From: Henricia sp. BOLD:AAB3569
Taxonomy: Eukaryota; Echinodermata; Asteroidea; Spinulosida; Echinasteridae
DNA length: 64,000 bases
Assembly: GCA_037783545.1 (NCBI GenBank)
Contig: JBBELK010000162.1
Location: 2,232,001-2,296,000, forward strand
Reading direction: 5' to 3'
Shown here piece by piece: positions 29,501 through 44,500 of this stretch. The notes below the pieces were generated by a model. The model did no database searches and had not been told where the DNA came from. It worked only from the letters and a program-made list of their open reading frames with translations. Made by a program: the position numbers and the translations under genes. Position 1 is the first letter of the stretch, and each line of letters starts with the position of its first letter.

Positions 29501-32500
29501 TCTCTCCACCCAGCACTAAATGGGTACCTGTAAGGGTCACAGCCGTTGAGTGCTTGTGTCAGGCTGCCGGGGCTGCATACTCCCCAGGGAGTTGTGCCCA
29601 ATGACCAGGGTAATAATTATGTAAAGTGCCAGATGAGTATCCCACTAGGCTTGTGCGGTATTGTGCGGTATACCGTGATGAAAATACCGCGGTATTCGGT
29701 ATTCTGGGGACTTTTTGTGTTATGTCATAACAATAAAGATGTGAAGTACCTGTGCAAACAGAAATTTATTCGGTGCAGGTTTCATGTTGTCCAGAATTGT
29801 ACGGGTAGTTTCCGTATATAGTCTCCCAATATTGTGACTTTTTACTTCGGCCAAAAAAAAAAAATCGCCATGACCAATTTGCCCTCAACCACTTTGCCCC
29901 AAAGACAGTTCGCCGACGCTCTTTCATGCCACGGTTTCATGCTGGTTTGAGCGTTTGGGCGAACAATGTTTTCTGGGGTAAAGTGGTTTAGGTTGGGCGA
30001 AATGACCAACATTCGGTGCGCGCGCGGAACGATATGGCCTACATCAACCAAGAAAACTTGTACACACACAGCGCCACGTGGGACATTTTTTCACGCAGAC
30101 ACACCTTTTTATTTCTTCATGCAAGCATTTATAGTCCTAAATATTTGTTTCAAACATCAAAGAAACAATTAATTATTTTCTTATTTATTTCGGTGATTTT
30201 GCATTGGGGATTTCCCTTAATTAGAAATCTACGAAAGCATTTTCTCACTTGTGTTTTGGACAGTTTCCACGGAGCTTGCATGTGCACTGTGCACATGTCC
30301 CCATAGATGCATACAACGCTGCCATTCTTTTTAATACATTAATTATAATAGGAAAAAGCAAGATGACTGCAGCACGATAAGGATCTATACTATACCTGCC
30401 ATGGGGACGTCAATAAAAAATGAGATTGTGGATGTACCTTGTACAGGAAATGGGTAATTTGAAGAGCTGCAAATATTTTGCTTGTCTTACAGGTTTACGA
30501 TGGGGATAGTGATATTGCCAGGCAGCTGGGATCATACTCGGGAACCACAGTCCCTCCACCTGTTATGTCATCCCTTAATGTTATCACAGTCAAGTTCCGC
30601 AGTGATGGCAGTAACCAAGCCACAGGATTTCAAGCAGATTGGTCTGTTGGTAAGAAGCCTACAATATGTTACAATTGACATGGCCTGTTTGTGGTTTGTG
30701 CCCTTGGCCAATGCACTTTGCCAAACTCCACCCAGGAGTATAAAAGGCGTACCTGCAAGGGTGATAAGCCCCTGAGTGCGTATACAGCAGCCGCAGGGCT
30801 GTATACTCATTAGGGATCTAAGAATGCCCAAAGGCCCAGTGGATCATTTGCAATGACCCCAAAAAGTAATCGACGAGTTTACAGGGGAAAAGTTCTGAAA
30901 GTAAAGATTTAATTAATAGCAACTATCCAATGAAGGGTTTTCGCTCAAAATGATATAATTTTACCAGAAAAAAAGCCGTAAAGATGAAATTATTTAGATC
31001 GTTTGCAAACGATTTACTTATTTTTGGTTCGCATCTACGCGGTCCAAAATGCATGGGCGCTGTGTACTCCGTGTGCGTGTTCCAACGCGATGCATTTTTA
31101 TGGATCGCGCGCACACGCAGTACGTGCGCCACAGAGTGCATGACGCAAGCCACATAGTACCCGATCAACTGAGAACGAATATTTGAAACACCCCGCCAAG
31201 ACCAGGAAAATGCATATGGATTTTCATGGTTTTTTTAAACGTGGTATATTTGACAAAGCTGAAATTTCTTCGGATGAGTTTGTTGATGTCTTTCTTTTGA
31301 TTTATAATGGTTTTATTCGCAGAATCGCTCAAAAACAGATCATCTACAGGGCCTTTAACGGCCCTTGGATCATTTAAAGATTAAACTTTTTTATGAATTC
31401 CTAGCATGCATAATCTTTAGTTGTATCGGTACAGCAGTACTTTAGCAGTATTTTAGCAAACCTTTAAAAAACGTTCTTGGTTGTTGTTTTTAATGAACGC
31501 TAAACCGTTGAGTGTGCACACACAATTTTTAAAAGACTCGCCTCTCTACAGAAAAGTACCATTACTATAACCCATTAGCATTGCCAAAAGAGAAGTACAC
31601 CATTCTACACATTCTTTATATACAAAGAACAAGATATATGACTGACTGAAAAGCACATAGGAACAAAGAATGAGGTTTTTGCATACAACTTTTAGTGTAT
31701 AGCCATGGGAATGTACGGAGAAGTTGTGCACCAAAACATTGCTTGCACAGTTTTTGGACAAAATGCCGGCAACAAGGTATCGCTGCAGTTGTCATTGTTT
31801 GTAAAGGTCTTATCAACTTCACTGGGTCATATTTCTTGTTCTTTGCACAGCAGTAATGTACGAGTTGTACTTGAGTAGCACAATGGCTTTTGTTCCTTGG
31901 GTATAATTCGCTACGGCGCACCGCTCACAGCGGCTTCAGAAATGTCTACTTCCGGCCAAAAAGCTGGTGCCAGAGGCTCGCCTGTACACATAAACAAACG
32001 GTGACCTTCAATTAATTACGTCGCATAAAACATTCCGCAATGAAAGAGTTAATGAGTCCCATTTTTAATGTAAGTAATAATATAAATAACGGGTCCTCGG
32101 TAATCATTTTCATCTATTGTTGCTTGAATCTTTTTAAGGTTGTGGATCAACTTTCACAGACGTCACCACTGCCCGCATTGTGTCTCCTGGCTACCGAGAA
32201 CGCAATTACCCCAACAGTATTACCTGTGACTATACTATCAATTGGGACCCACAACAGAGCTTGGCCATACTCTTTGATGACCAATTTGCCATTGAAGGTG
32301 AGTTGCTAGAAGTATGGAAATACAATGTTGCAATGTTTTAAATGCTGTCCACATACACGGACACTTATGGTTAAAGGCTCATTGTCATTTGACTCGAGTC
32401 CCTATGGGTGAATGACTCGACTTGGAAAAACTTAGGTCCTCAGTTAATGCACAAATAAAATACAGTGAACGTTAACATAATGCACTGGTAGGGCTAATTC

Positions 32501-35500
32501 AACTGGCTAATACAATGTGTATACCTTGCAGGCGCGGGGGTGGGGGGTGGGGGGGGGGGGTCAAAACCCCGCCCCCCTGCTCTTAAAAAAAAATAAAATC
32601 TTAGAAATCTTAGAACATATGAAAACCAAAACCCCACATTTGTGACTTTCTGGCGAGATAACTTTGTTACTCTGACCAAGATTTAACCCCAACTTCTAGG
32701 GCCTCTTCATCGTATGACCTGTGCTGAAAGTATTTCGCATTCACAGTCGCGTTTTACGTGCATCTATTCCTCCCTATTACCGTTAAACTATCACTCGCTC
32801 AAAGAGTCAGATTTGCCTAAATTTTTCAGAATTTCCTGAATTTAGCCCAAAATAATTCATAAGATTGTATGCAACAGAGGGGGTATTGCCATTAACGCAG
32901 CACTGCACTGTTTTCGGTAAAGCAACAAGTGCATTATGCATGTATTCCTGCCTGTAAGCATCAATCTGAGGCATCATTTTAGATTTGTGCAATCATGTTT
33001 TTGGCAACCACCAAATCATAAATTAAATCATAAATACATAACGAAGGAAATCTCCTGGTCAACATGTAGAATCCGTGGCAATTTTCAAGGTTACAAACTG
33101 AAGTAGATAAAAATGCCTCCAAGAGGAAACCAATATATAATTGTGACTTTCTTTACAGAGTCATTCAACTGCAACTATGATGGTCTTCAGATCTGGGGAG
33201 GGACTGACGATGCAGGAACTTTATTGGGCAACTTCTGTGGTACCGAAGCTCCAACTAACATCCTATGGATAGGACCAGTATTCCTCAGGTTCCACACAGA
33301 CTCCACCACCAACGATGTTGGTTTTGGACTCGACTTTGAACCAGGTGATTCATTTTAAGTCCAATCATTTTTCAAAAGTCTGTTACAACCATATTTGTGA
33401 ATTTAACACTTTTGTGAACTTTTAACTATTTAATGAGTTTTGTAAAAGAGGCCTCATTTTGTGAATTTCAATGTTGTGAATGCCTGTTTCTCCACAGGCT
33501 AAAACTGCTTCAGTTGTTATACCGTCCATCCCCACAGCTTTGTCTTTTAGGCTAGTCTTCAAGGCCCATCTGACCTCTGCCTCAAGTATACATGTGTAGG
33601 TGGTTCTTCGTGGTCGGGGAATCTTGGAGTGAACTGCAGTTGGTTTTGGTGATTGTCTGTTGGGTTTAGGAGTTCTTGAAAATATTCTTCCCACCTGACT
33701 ATCTTCAAACAAGGGATTACCTTCCTTGTCGTTGATGACAACTACGAAGACAGATGTGTGTGTTTTTGCGCTTTGAAATTTACTTAAAAAGATAATAATA
33801 ATAATGATTAGATTTGTAAGAACTCTGGACGTCGCAATAGGGCGACATTTCGGGAAGACTCTCCCCGGAGACCACCGAAATTTCGGCAAGAACCACTCAA
33901 AATGACAGCTTATTTTTTTCCCCAAAGCTTCCAAAAATGGTTCCAGACCAAAGAGAAACAACTCTAGTCCTAATAAAAATGGTTTTTGACCTTAAAAAAT
34001 TATTTTAAAAAAAACAAATATTAGGGCGACACCAAAATGTCGCCCTATTGAGCATGTCGCCCTAATATACCTTTTTTACACACAAAATGTCGCCCTATCC
34101 TAGCATTCATAGTTTTTGTATAGCGCACATACATCCACCCTGCAGGGTGCTCAAGGCGCTGTTACCATTATTACCGCTGCCATCGGGGAATCACCAGAAC
34201 CATTTCGCTTCAACTAGGTGGCTGCTCGTCAGGCGCACAACCCTATCAGCAGTTATATTGTGGCATTCCCCTTAACAGCTTCCCATATATCGCTTGGGTT
34301 GACGAGGCAACTGGGATTAAGTGCCTTGCCCAGGGACACAGACACATTGGTCGAAGTGGGGCTCAAACCCCCAACCTCTGATTGGGAGTCCCGCTTCATA
34401 CCCACTAGACCACACGCGATGCCAAACTACGTATGGATTCCAAGCCACATTGCAAAGATAAGGCTTAGAATGCATAAATACATGTAGTCCGGTATCTTCC
34501 CCATCAGCAGGTTAGATTTTGCAGAACTGAATCAGGATACACAACTGAAATGTGCTTACCGGGTACTCATACATGTAGGCTACATAGGCTACACTTGGGC
34601 CAGACATTTCAAATAAATATACTATATCAATGCAGTTTTCCCCTTGATTTGACTGCAGGTTGTGGAGGGACTTTTACTCAGTCATCTGGAGTGGTCCAAA
34701 CACCATCACACCTGGAGACCTACAGACACAACCAGAACTGCACCTGGCTGCTTACAGTTACTGCTCAACGATCAGTTTACCTCAAGTATGCAGACTAAAC
34801 ATTCACAATTTGTTGTTTTGTCGGGTGGAGTTGAAGTACCAAATTATAAGGGTTACACTGTGATTATTGGAGAAGTGAGAGAAAATGTACAAATAGACCT
34901 GTGCTAGAAAAAAAGGCTTCTCACAGTATACAAATCTCTAGGTTTGACATGGGTTGAAAACAAGTAGTGTTTCATACTTTAAACATTAGTTTTACACACA
35001 CTGACCTCAGCAGCTCTGCTCTAGGTCAGAGTTGAAATCTTCAAACTACTGGTGTGAAATGAGTAGAGGTTGAAGAAAAGAATTCCACATGTGGACTCTG
35101 CCTGCAACCCGCTGTCTGAGACCTTGGGAAAAAGCAGAAATAGCTTTACTCTGCCTAATTAAAAAAAGTTAAATTTCTCCCTCCAAATTTTGTTTTTAAC
35201 ATTAAATTCACCCTAATATTAAACTCGCCCTCAGAGAAACATTAATGATCATACAATGTGGGATACCGTGGCCGAGCGGTTTAGTGAAAACGTGTACCTG
35301 TGCCCTTGAGCAAGGCACTCAACCACGTATGCTTCGAATGGCATCTTTCCAAACAGCAGTTTGCATTCCATACAACTCGCATTCCAAAGTAACCACTGGA
35401 CAGTGGTTAGTTTGACCCCATTTGACACAACGTCCCTATTGTTTTGGAACTAGGGGGAGGGGTCAGGTGTATCTCATGAGGCTCTGCATTTCTTGGACTT

Positions 35501-38500
35501 TACAGCAAAAAACTGTCTCCTCGCCGAAGGACTTTTAATGGTTTTTAATTATTGTTAATATTTTGTAATTTGCTTACATTTGTTTTTAATATATTTTAAT
35601 ATGGTAAGCGCATTGAGGCCATTTCTATATGCGCTACATAAAAACTCATTATTATTATTATTGAGCCTTATGGCCCGGTCACACATAGACGACACACGGG
35701 GGACGCACGGCCCGCGCATTGAACATTTGCAATTTTTGCCAGTGCGTTGTCGTTCGCTAGGTGTGCGTTATTATGCGTTACTCGTTCGTCGAGCGCGTTG
35801 GACCAATGTTATGCATTCGACGTCATTCGCTGTGTGCGTCGGGATTTTTTGTGCATGCACAAAAATGTGCGCGGAGCTCGACGCATGAATGTACATGTCA
35901 AAAGGACGCCAGACACGCGCAGAGCGCGCTAGACCAACGCCAGACATACGCGGAGCGCACGCTGTGTATTCGTTGTAAGTTCGGCGGCTGAGGTCTAGCG
36001 AACGCCTAGTGCACACCTAGCGCACACCTAGCGTGCTTCAAACGCATGCCCAGCGAACATGCGACGAATATGAGCGTCTCTAACGCACCCAACGTTCTTC
36101 TTGCGTGTTCCTAGCGTATACCTGGCGTGTACGTAGCGTGTACGTAGCGTGTAGTCGTAGGGTAAATAAGCGGGTCCCTCACCACCTCCTCATCACTTCT
36201 CCTCCGATCCTCATGGGTGATGACAGAGGTTCCTACTGATCGTGTCTAGAAGAACCACCTCAGAAGATGAAATACGATCTACGAGCCGACGCCTTTTATA
36301 GGCACAGTCACGTGACAGCTGCCGTTCGCGGGCTGTGCGTTGAGCGCGCGGTGCATGCGCTGGCCATTCGTCCCACACGCTAGCAACACGTGATGCATTC
36401 GTTGGAGTTTTTGACATGTGCGCTCTGTATACGGTCTGTATGCGCTTTGTATGCGCCCAGTATACGCGCAGCGCATCAGCAACACGCTATGCATTCGGTG
36501 TCAGCTCGCTAGCCTCTCCCAAATCCTGACAAAAGTTGGGCGCACAACAACGCACTGAACCTATTTTCCATGTTTTGCTGAATTTTCAGTGCGCGTGCCG
36601 TGCGTCGTCTATGTGTGACCGGGCCATTATACGTGTTTGACATGAATAGTGTCCGAGGTACTGACCTATCTCTTCACATGCACACTTAGTATCCAGATGA
36701 CCAGACTAAATATTTTGCTATGTATTTTGACCGAGTTATTAAATAACAGGTATGAAGTATAGTGATGTCCCCTAACTTGGCGCACTTCGACAACTCACTG
36801 GAAATCCGCTCACCTTATAGCAAAACCCCCTAGCAGAATTAGTTGAAACTTACACACCTTGTAGTATAATTCATAGGCTCCAAGAAAAAGTAATACTTTA
36901 ATATTTTGACTCATCAACAAGTACAAAATAACACAAACAATCAGGACAAAACGATGAACACTTTTTTCCCGAAATCGCCCGGACTGTCCCCTAACGTGGA
37001 GCGCGTCGCTGATTGGCTGAAACGGTTTGATGCCTTACTACGATGGCCCACAAAGACCACTTGCACGCACACACTGTGACACTGTACACAATGCCAGTAT
37101 GCCTGGTTTTATTCACGTGAAATGCCTATTACAGGCTTCCGTGTATGGTGTCATGACAACCTGAAGCAAACGGCGATGCCTTCACATTCCGGTGAATTTC
37201 CAGTAACTGAATGATTCTTCTCCTCCGTAATTCAGTTTTAGAATTTATAAAGGTACTTGAGAACTTTATTTCTATTTAATGCCAAGTGCAACAGATTGTT
37301 TATTGCGCCAAGAGAGAACGGAAAGTAAAGCCCGCCACGTTAGGGGCCGCGCCATGTTGGGGGACATCAACAATACAAAATCAATATCGTGTTCACGGTA
37401 GGAGAAAATGGCATGCACCACATAGCAACAACAGCATAGTATGTGGACATTCTAAACCACCTTCATTTGAAAGTGAATAATTTGGGGTGCCAGCCATAGC
37501 ACAAAAAGGCTAATTGAAAACATGAACAATTTACCCACCCATTTTACCCAGTATTAAAAATGTGTTTTGCTTGGCGTCAGGTTTACCTCAATGGACATTG
37601 AGTTGCATTCATCATGCCAGTATGACTACATTGAGATCTATGATGGACCGGATACCTCAGCTCCACTCCTTGTAAGCCGTCTGTGTGGTGCAGTGCCTCC
37701 TCTTGATGCCATCATCAGTACAGATAACACAATGCTGGTCCGCTTTATCTCGGACTTCTCTAGGTCTGGAGAAGGCTTCAGTGCTGCTTATGAAGAAGTT
37801 ATCGGTGAGTTACAGTGACCTTGCTTGAACTTGCAAGCTGAACAAGATAATGTGCACTTTATTTGTATTAATTCCCATAATATTAAGGGGCTGCAAACCT
37901 ACTGCTGGCAAACTAGTCAAAACATTTTGCTATGTCTACCTGACTAGTTCAAATTAGGTTTCCACCAGAACTGCTGTGCAAATGAATTACAGGAGCAAAG
38001 AATAGCTGATGGCACCACCATTTTGTCCTAAACTGAACAAAGAATGAGGTTTCTACATACAACTTTTGTTTGTGCGCCCAGTTTTAAGGAAAAAAACAAC
38101 GGCTTCAATACCACAAGGCATGACTGCATTTGCCATTTTCGTGAAGTTTGTATCCACTTTTCAGTGGGTCATCATTCTTGTTCTTTGTATGACAAAAATG
38201 TACTTGTTTATTAGCACAATGTCTTGAGTATACTTCTCTTTTAATGGAAAGGCGTCCAAAAAAGAAATGATTGTACTCGGTGACTTTAAAGGTAGTCTAC
38301 TTGTTTGGTAATTACACCCCTTCCCCCCTTTACTTGTTATCAAAATGGTACATGTAGTGACATTATTTTGTGTGAAGTGCCCCCAAAATGATAAAACTAT
38401 GTGAATCATTCATTCATGTACAAAACTGTGATTGGATCTTTTTCTGTGACAAGAGATTTTGATACCATATCAATTTCCATATTTTTCTCAATACCATTCT

Positions 38501-41500
38501 GGAATTTCGTGCTCTCAATCTCTACATTTTAAGGATAAAAACCACCAATGTTTTGTAAACGGGTCTTTCTATAAATTAGAGGTCCAAAAGTGTGACATTT
38601 AGTGTCCCCATTACACCTGATATGTGTTGTTTTTCATACACAAATTTTGTATGAATTGTACTTCATGTACTCGCTCTTTGAGATGGAAAGTATTTAAAGA
38701 ATGTGTCCTGAATTTACAAAAACAAGATGTAAAATGTAACGGGGGACACCAACATTGGACCCCTAATTTATAGAAAGACCCAAACATTTATTGGTTCTAC
38801 ACTGCAGTGATTATACCAATCTTGTTGCTTCCACATCCATATTGGAGATTGCAAATGTCCCGTCTTCTTCCCATGGATAGTATTTTGGGGATGCTTTTTA
38901 TATGATTGTTAGGTAAGAATGGAATCCGAACATGCTGTATACGTAGTAGATGGAAATGCTTTCAATCATATACTCCCCTGCATAAATTTCTTCCAAATGG
39001 CACAAAAACAAGAGGAATCTCGCGGCACTTTTCTCACTCAAACTACTATCAATTTGATTTCAGCAGGCACCTTGTTAGTGTTGCAAAGGTTTTCATAATC
39101 TTTTGTGTCATGTGGGGTACCGTGGTTTGGGTCATTGACTCGCAATCATGGGTGAAAACTTGTGGTTGCGGGTTCGAATCCAGCTGCGGTACCTGTGCCC
39201 TTGGGCAAGGCACTCAACCACACTTGCTCCATCCTTCGGAAGGAATGTAAAGCCGTTGGTCCAGTGTGTTAGGTAATGGTAACGCACTCTAAAGATCCCA
39301 GAGCATTCTTTCGTGAAGAGCAAGGGGATATTCCCCGGTGTCTCTGGCCATTTCTAATTCCAATTCTTCATGGGTTTCCTCACGCTTGCGAGTGACAGTG
39401 CAATGAGCACTATTGAGGAATCCTTGGTATGAATACCAAAAAGAAATAAAAATAAATAATATGTAAATTGAACAAAGCCTCACAGAGGGCTTAATTAATT
39501 TCTGATATCTATTTTAAAAAACGGCATATGGTATATTAACAGTCAATCTCGAGCTTGAGATCAAGCTGGCCCTTTATAAAAAGAACATTACATGTGCCAC
39601 TTGATGGAAACCTTATTAAATAAGTCCAGTCCAACATGCTATTTACAGGCCCTGCTCTTGGCTGTGGTGGAACATTCAACAATCCATCAGGCACAATCAC
39701 CAGCGTTTCACTCCCCGGCAACAGTAACTATGAAAACAACCTGAATTGTGCCTACTTCATCTCCGTGGAAATCAACAAAGTCATTGAGTTGACTTTCACT
39801 GGTAGCTACCGAATTGAGGGGAGATCGCTAGGCAGATGTTCATATGATTATTTGGAGGTAAAGAGTCACTATGGCTGAGCTTGAGAAGGCGAGCAAGGAA
39901 TGAATGCTCTGTGTAATTTTTTATTTTTCTGTTCACTAATGAGCAGCTTGTCAAAAAAACAATGCTTGCCAGAGAGCATTCCAAGCGTCATTTTCAAAGA
40001 GGGGCAGGAAGGATGTTTGCCTATTTATTTCAATCGGATTACAATCCAAAAAAACTGAACAATGAGAAATATTTACCAACTATACGATCACATAAATTTG
40101 CGCTCAAGCGCAATTTTTGTGTATGATTTTATAAAATGAAGCTTTTAGGGATCAGGGCTTGAAATATACCCGCTGGACCGAGTCTAGTATTTTAAGCGCC
40201 GGTCTAGTGGTCTTTATGACCAACTAGACCGGCTGTCTAGTGATTTATTTCTTGGACAGTGAAACAAAAAGACATGTGGTTTTTTGTGAAATAAACAACT
40301 CACACTCAAGTCCCATGTCGCACCATCATTACTGTAAAATTATGCGGCATGTGCGCGTGAAATTGCACTCCGATCATTCCGTACCGTCTGCGTGGACTCG
40401 GAGCCCGGTGCACCAGGCTCCGAGTCCACGCGGATGGTAGATGTACGGGATGATCGACCATGTCGACCGGCGTACCGTGTGCGTGCATGCTGGCCATCTC
40501 CGCTTCACCTGGTTGGTTCCCAGTCCAAAGTACCAGTCACGTTAAGGTTTGATGCACTGTTTTGCAACGCCTGAATACAGTACGTCATATATGAATAATA
40601 CATGTCTATTTTCATTGGCACGGTACATGCACAAAATAATACAGGTGGTAGACGATATTATTATTCATAGTGTGACGTAGCAGAGTCGGAATAACACACT
40701 GCTGGTCGTGCTTCAGACATGTTAGACTGGTTCCCGTTCCCTACGTAGTATCCAGTCTACAGTAGTATCCGGGAACCAGTCTACAGACATGTCAGATTGT
40801 CGTTGGACACGGCATGGGAAAATTATAAAACCCGGAGGTTGGAGGTACCCAAAGGTGCCCGGAGGTAGATTTGTTTTGCTAACGTGTAGTTGGTGCATTG
40901 ACGGTAGCTCAGGAGCTACGTTGTATTAAAATAACAAGCCGGAGGTAGGGTGTAGCATGTACATCAAAAAACATTCTACCTCCGGTTACCTCCGACCTCC
41001 GGGTTTCAACCACACCCCACGGCATGCACAGGAATTTTGACTACACATGCACGTAAGTTACATACTAAAATGTGGCGATTTTTAGAAGTTGTATCTAAAC
41101 CCAAAGAGCCTCCTAAGCGGTCTGCAAAAGAAAAACTTGAGGCCGCCCGGCAGTTTGAAAAACGTCGGAAACGGACATTCCAGGAAATTGTGCTTTGTCT
41201 TATTGTGAGTTTGGTCCAGTAAAAATATTGTTGGTCTTGTAAATGGTTTTTGGTACTAGACCGGTGGTCCAGTGGTTTTTGTTTACCGAAATTCAAGCCC
41301 TGAGGGATACCACACATTAATTATAATACTACTGTGAAGTAGAGATCCCCAATCCTATGTGCATCCAAACTAGGCGCACCAAAACGCACATGCTTAACGC
41401 ATTCTGAGCAAAGCTTTTGAATAACAGTGACCTACATGTTTTGAGTGAGTGCATTGCGCGTGTGAGTATGGTATCAACAAATACTGTACAACAGTGACAA

Positions 41501-44500
41501 TAATGCATGCAATTGTACGTACACGCAGGAAATAAACAGGAGTTTTTAATGTCAAACTAAGAAAAATCTTGTGAAAATTTACAAAAATAAGTGCAATATA
41601 TTCTCATGACCCTCAAAGCCATCCAATATTGTATAAATACTACTATTACAGAATACAACAATAAATTGGAATGTTGTGATGTGTATGACCCTAGCTGGCC
41701 TTAGTTTGGAACAAAGATGGCAGAACGGGTGGAATTTTGGTAAATTTGTAAACGTGTTTAATAATAAAATAACTCGGGCAACAACACACTGAGGTTTGTT
41801 CCAGACATACCAAAGTTCCCACATCTGTCACATAAATTTTTTTCATCAGTTTCTGTTGATTTTGGAAGTGATAAAACATTATCGTTTGCAGTCATGACAA
41901 GAGACAACCATTTTGACTGCTGAATTATTTCACACATGCGGCGGCCGTAGGTTTTTGACAAATACCAAGGCAGACGCAAGGTGGCCGCAAGGCGGCCGCA
42001 GGGGGACCATACGGCGACCGTGCGGCCAGACTGACGCTACCGCTACACACCTGGAGTATATAAGGAGGGGTTTGCCACATGCACACACGGGGGCCGTACG
42101 GATGGCGCGTGGCGGGCGTACAGGAGCCGTGCGTTGGCCTTGCATTGCCCGCAGGGTGTGGCACATACCGCAAGGCCACCGTACGCGCCTGTGAAATTCC
42201 TGCGGCCGCCGCAATTTTTTTGGGGTCCGCAAAAGTCAATTGTAATTCATAAGACCCTAGGGCAGCCGCACAGCAAACGCAAGGCCACCGTACGCCCGAC
42301 GTACATGTATGGTTGCCGTGGAACCGCTCTACGGCATTGCTACAGCGAACCTAGAAATGAAAACTCCGCGCTATAATCCCACGGCGACCCCTAGGGCGAC
42401 CCTGAGGCCACTGCAGATTATCTGCGGCCGCCGCAGGTATCTCTCAATTTTGGGGGGCTACGGCCGCCGTATCCTAGCTGTAGGTATAAACAGGTTCATG
42501 GTACTGACCAAGAATGTCTTATGGGGTGCCATGGGGCCAAAAAGGTTAAGAACCCCTGTTCTAGAGTAGAAGAATGACAAACACAAATGCAGTCATTTTT
42601 TAATAAGTATTAAAACCAAAGACTGCCCCCGTGGCATGCTTTAACTAATGGGTAAACTGACTCATCGTTATTGGTTATTTATCAGAATGCAAATTATTTG
42701 TCTGCAGATTCGTGATGGGTATGGCTCCCTGGCTCCCCTGGTGGATTACTACTGTGGCACTACATTGCCTTCACCGATCACTCTCTCTGCTAACCAGGCC
42801 TTCTTGCGCTTTGTTAGTGATGGGTCGCAAACCTATGCAGGCTTCACGCTGAACTATGCATCGGTTGATCGTGAGTATTGTTGCAGTGAATAGGGACCAA
42901 TTTCATGGAGCTGTTTAGCATCAATAATTGTTTGGCTCAAAAGAAAAAAGCACAAAGAGCTAACCAGCTGAACGTTAATGTCATTTGATTGGTGCTTATT
43001 AGTTCCAATTGTTGGTACTCTTACCCCTATTAGGCTTGTGCTTACAACATCAAATAATGCCGCGTCATTGCTGAAGCGACGTGCGCACGTTGTGTGTGTC
43101 TCTAGCACGTGTAACGCGCTGCACTAAGGTTCCCATTGGTAAATTACACTGCGTTACGCCCGCCAGAGGCACACACATGGGCTGCGTTCGGGCATGTACT
43201 CGTGTTAACACAAGTATACTCCTGCGTACGCGAACGGCAAGATTAACAACACTCGGGTCAATGAGAGTATGCTCTCGCTACTCTCCAACAAATGGGGAGT
43301 GTGCTCTTACTCCTGGCGAGTGTCATGTGATTTGTACAAAGATGGCGGAATATGGGTGGGATTTTGGGTTAATTTGCTCAACGTGTCAACTGGATAACTG
43401 AAACAACAACTCACTAAGGTCTGTTTTAGACGGCATCAAAGGTTCTCACGACTTATGGTCTGCGTTTTCTTCAGTTTCTTGTGAGCAGTGAAACAGCGTT
43501 TTTTGTGTAATTATGGCAAGAGACGGCCATCTTGACTGATTGCCATTCGCGCATGCTGACTGCAGACTTGCCGTTCGCGAGAACTGTACGCCCGAACGCA
43601 GCCTTGGAATCAACATTGACATGTCATAATTTGACTCAAATGACGTATATATGCAAGGGGCCAATACTGAAGATTTAGTTTTAGTTTTGAAGTTTTTAAT
43701 TGTACAGGCAGGAATTTCACAAAGGCAGCAGCTAGGAAATTACCTTTGATGTTCTCGCCAAGAGTAACCCTATTTTGTTTTCCTTGCCAAGCTTAATTCC
43801 TATTGGACTTTATCTTCCACTACCTCTTGGAAAGTTACTGAATTGCAGTTTTTTTCCACATAATCTTACCATGCATCTCACTGGATCTTTCTTTCCGTGC
43901 CCCTGCAAAAAGTTACCGCCACTCTGCCATAAACTTTTTCCAGGGCTGCGTAATGCACCTGTCAATTGTATGACGCACTTTCCGACCCCCGGGAAAGGTG
44001 CGTCTATGTCCAAAGGAGCGTCATCCTTTTGGGTCACATGACGCTCCCTCGGTCACTTTTTGTGACGAACCATTCTTGTCAAATGACTCTTCAAACTATC
44101 AAAATTTGACGCACCAACTTTGGAAAACGACGCACCAGGAACAGACCTATGACTGACATACATGTATAATGTACACGCATGGCAAAGAAGGTGGACAGCA
44201 AAAGCCTGTGATTCATGTTTGATCTCGTTTCCTTCCTCCATTGGAGAATTAACAGCGAATCGGACGACGGGCATACACCGTGCATACAGTGTAGCCAATA
44301 TACACGAAGCGCAAAAACATCAGCTACATGTACCTGCATGACATATACTTTCCAAATCTGTTTGCCAACAGTCGGTAGCCGACTTTCTGAACATTGGTCT
44401 GACGTTTGTGGTTGTTTGCCCCTGAACCTCGTGTGTAAGCCTACTTTTATCATACACATGTACATCACGTTCATTCAAAGCGCTGCGTCGGGTTGTTTTT

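Noticed and set aside
32040-32309. 89-codon frame overlapping exon 17
   Set aside because: The in-frame CUB-i reading starts at 32139 with an acceptor and the GCGS motif. The longer frame is a shadow.
33422-33961. 179-codon minus-strand frame as an intact gene
   Set aside because: Only its middle resembles LINE reverse transcriptase. The N-terminal part is the agggcgac repeat and a poly-Ile stretch from (ata)n, so it is a chance fusion of repeats.
41913-42569. Several overlapping open frames on both strands
   Set aside because: They coincide with a GC-rich inverted-repeat element in which stop codons are rare; no protein motif is seen.
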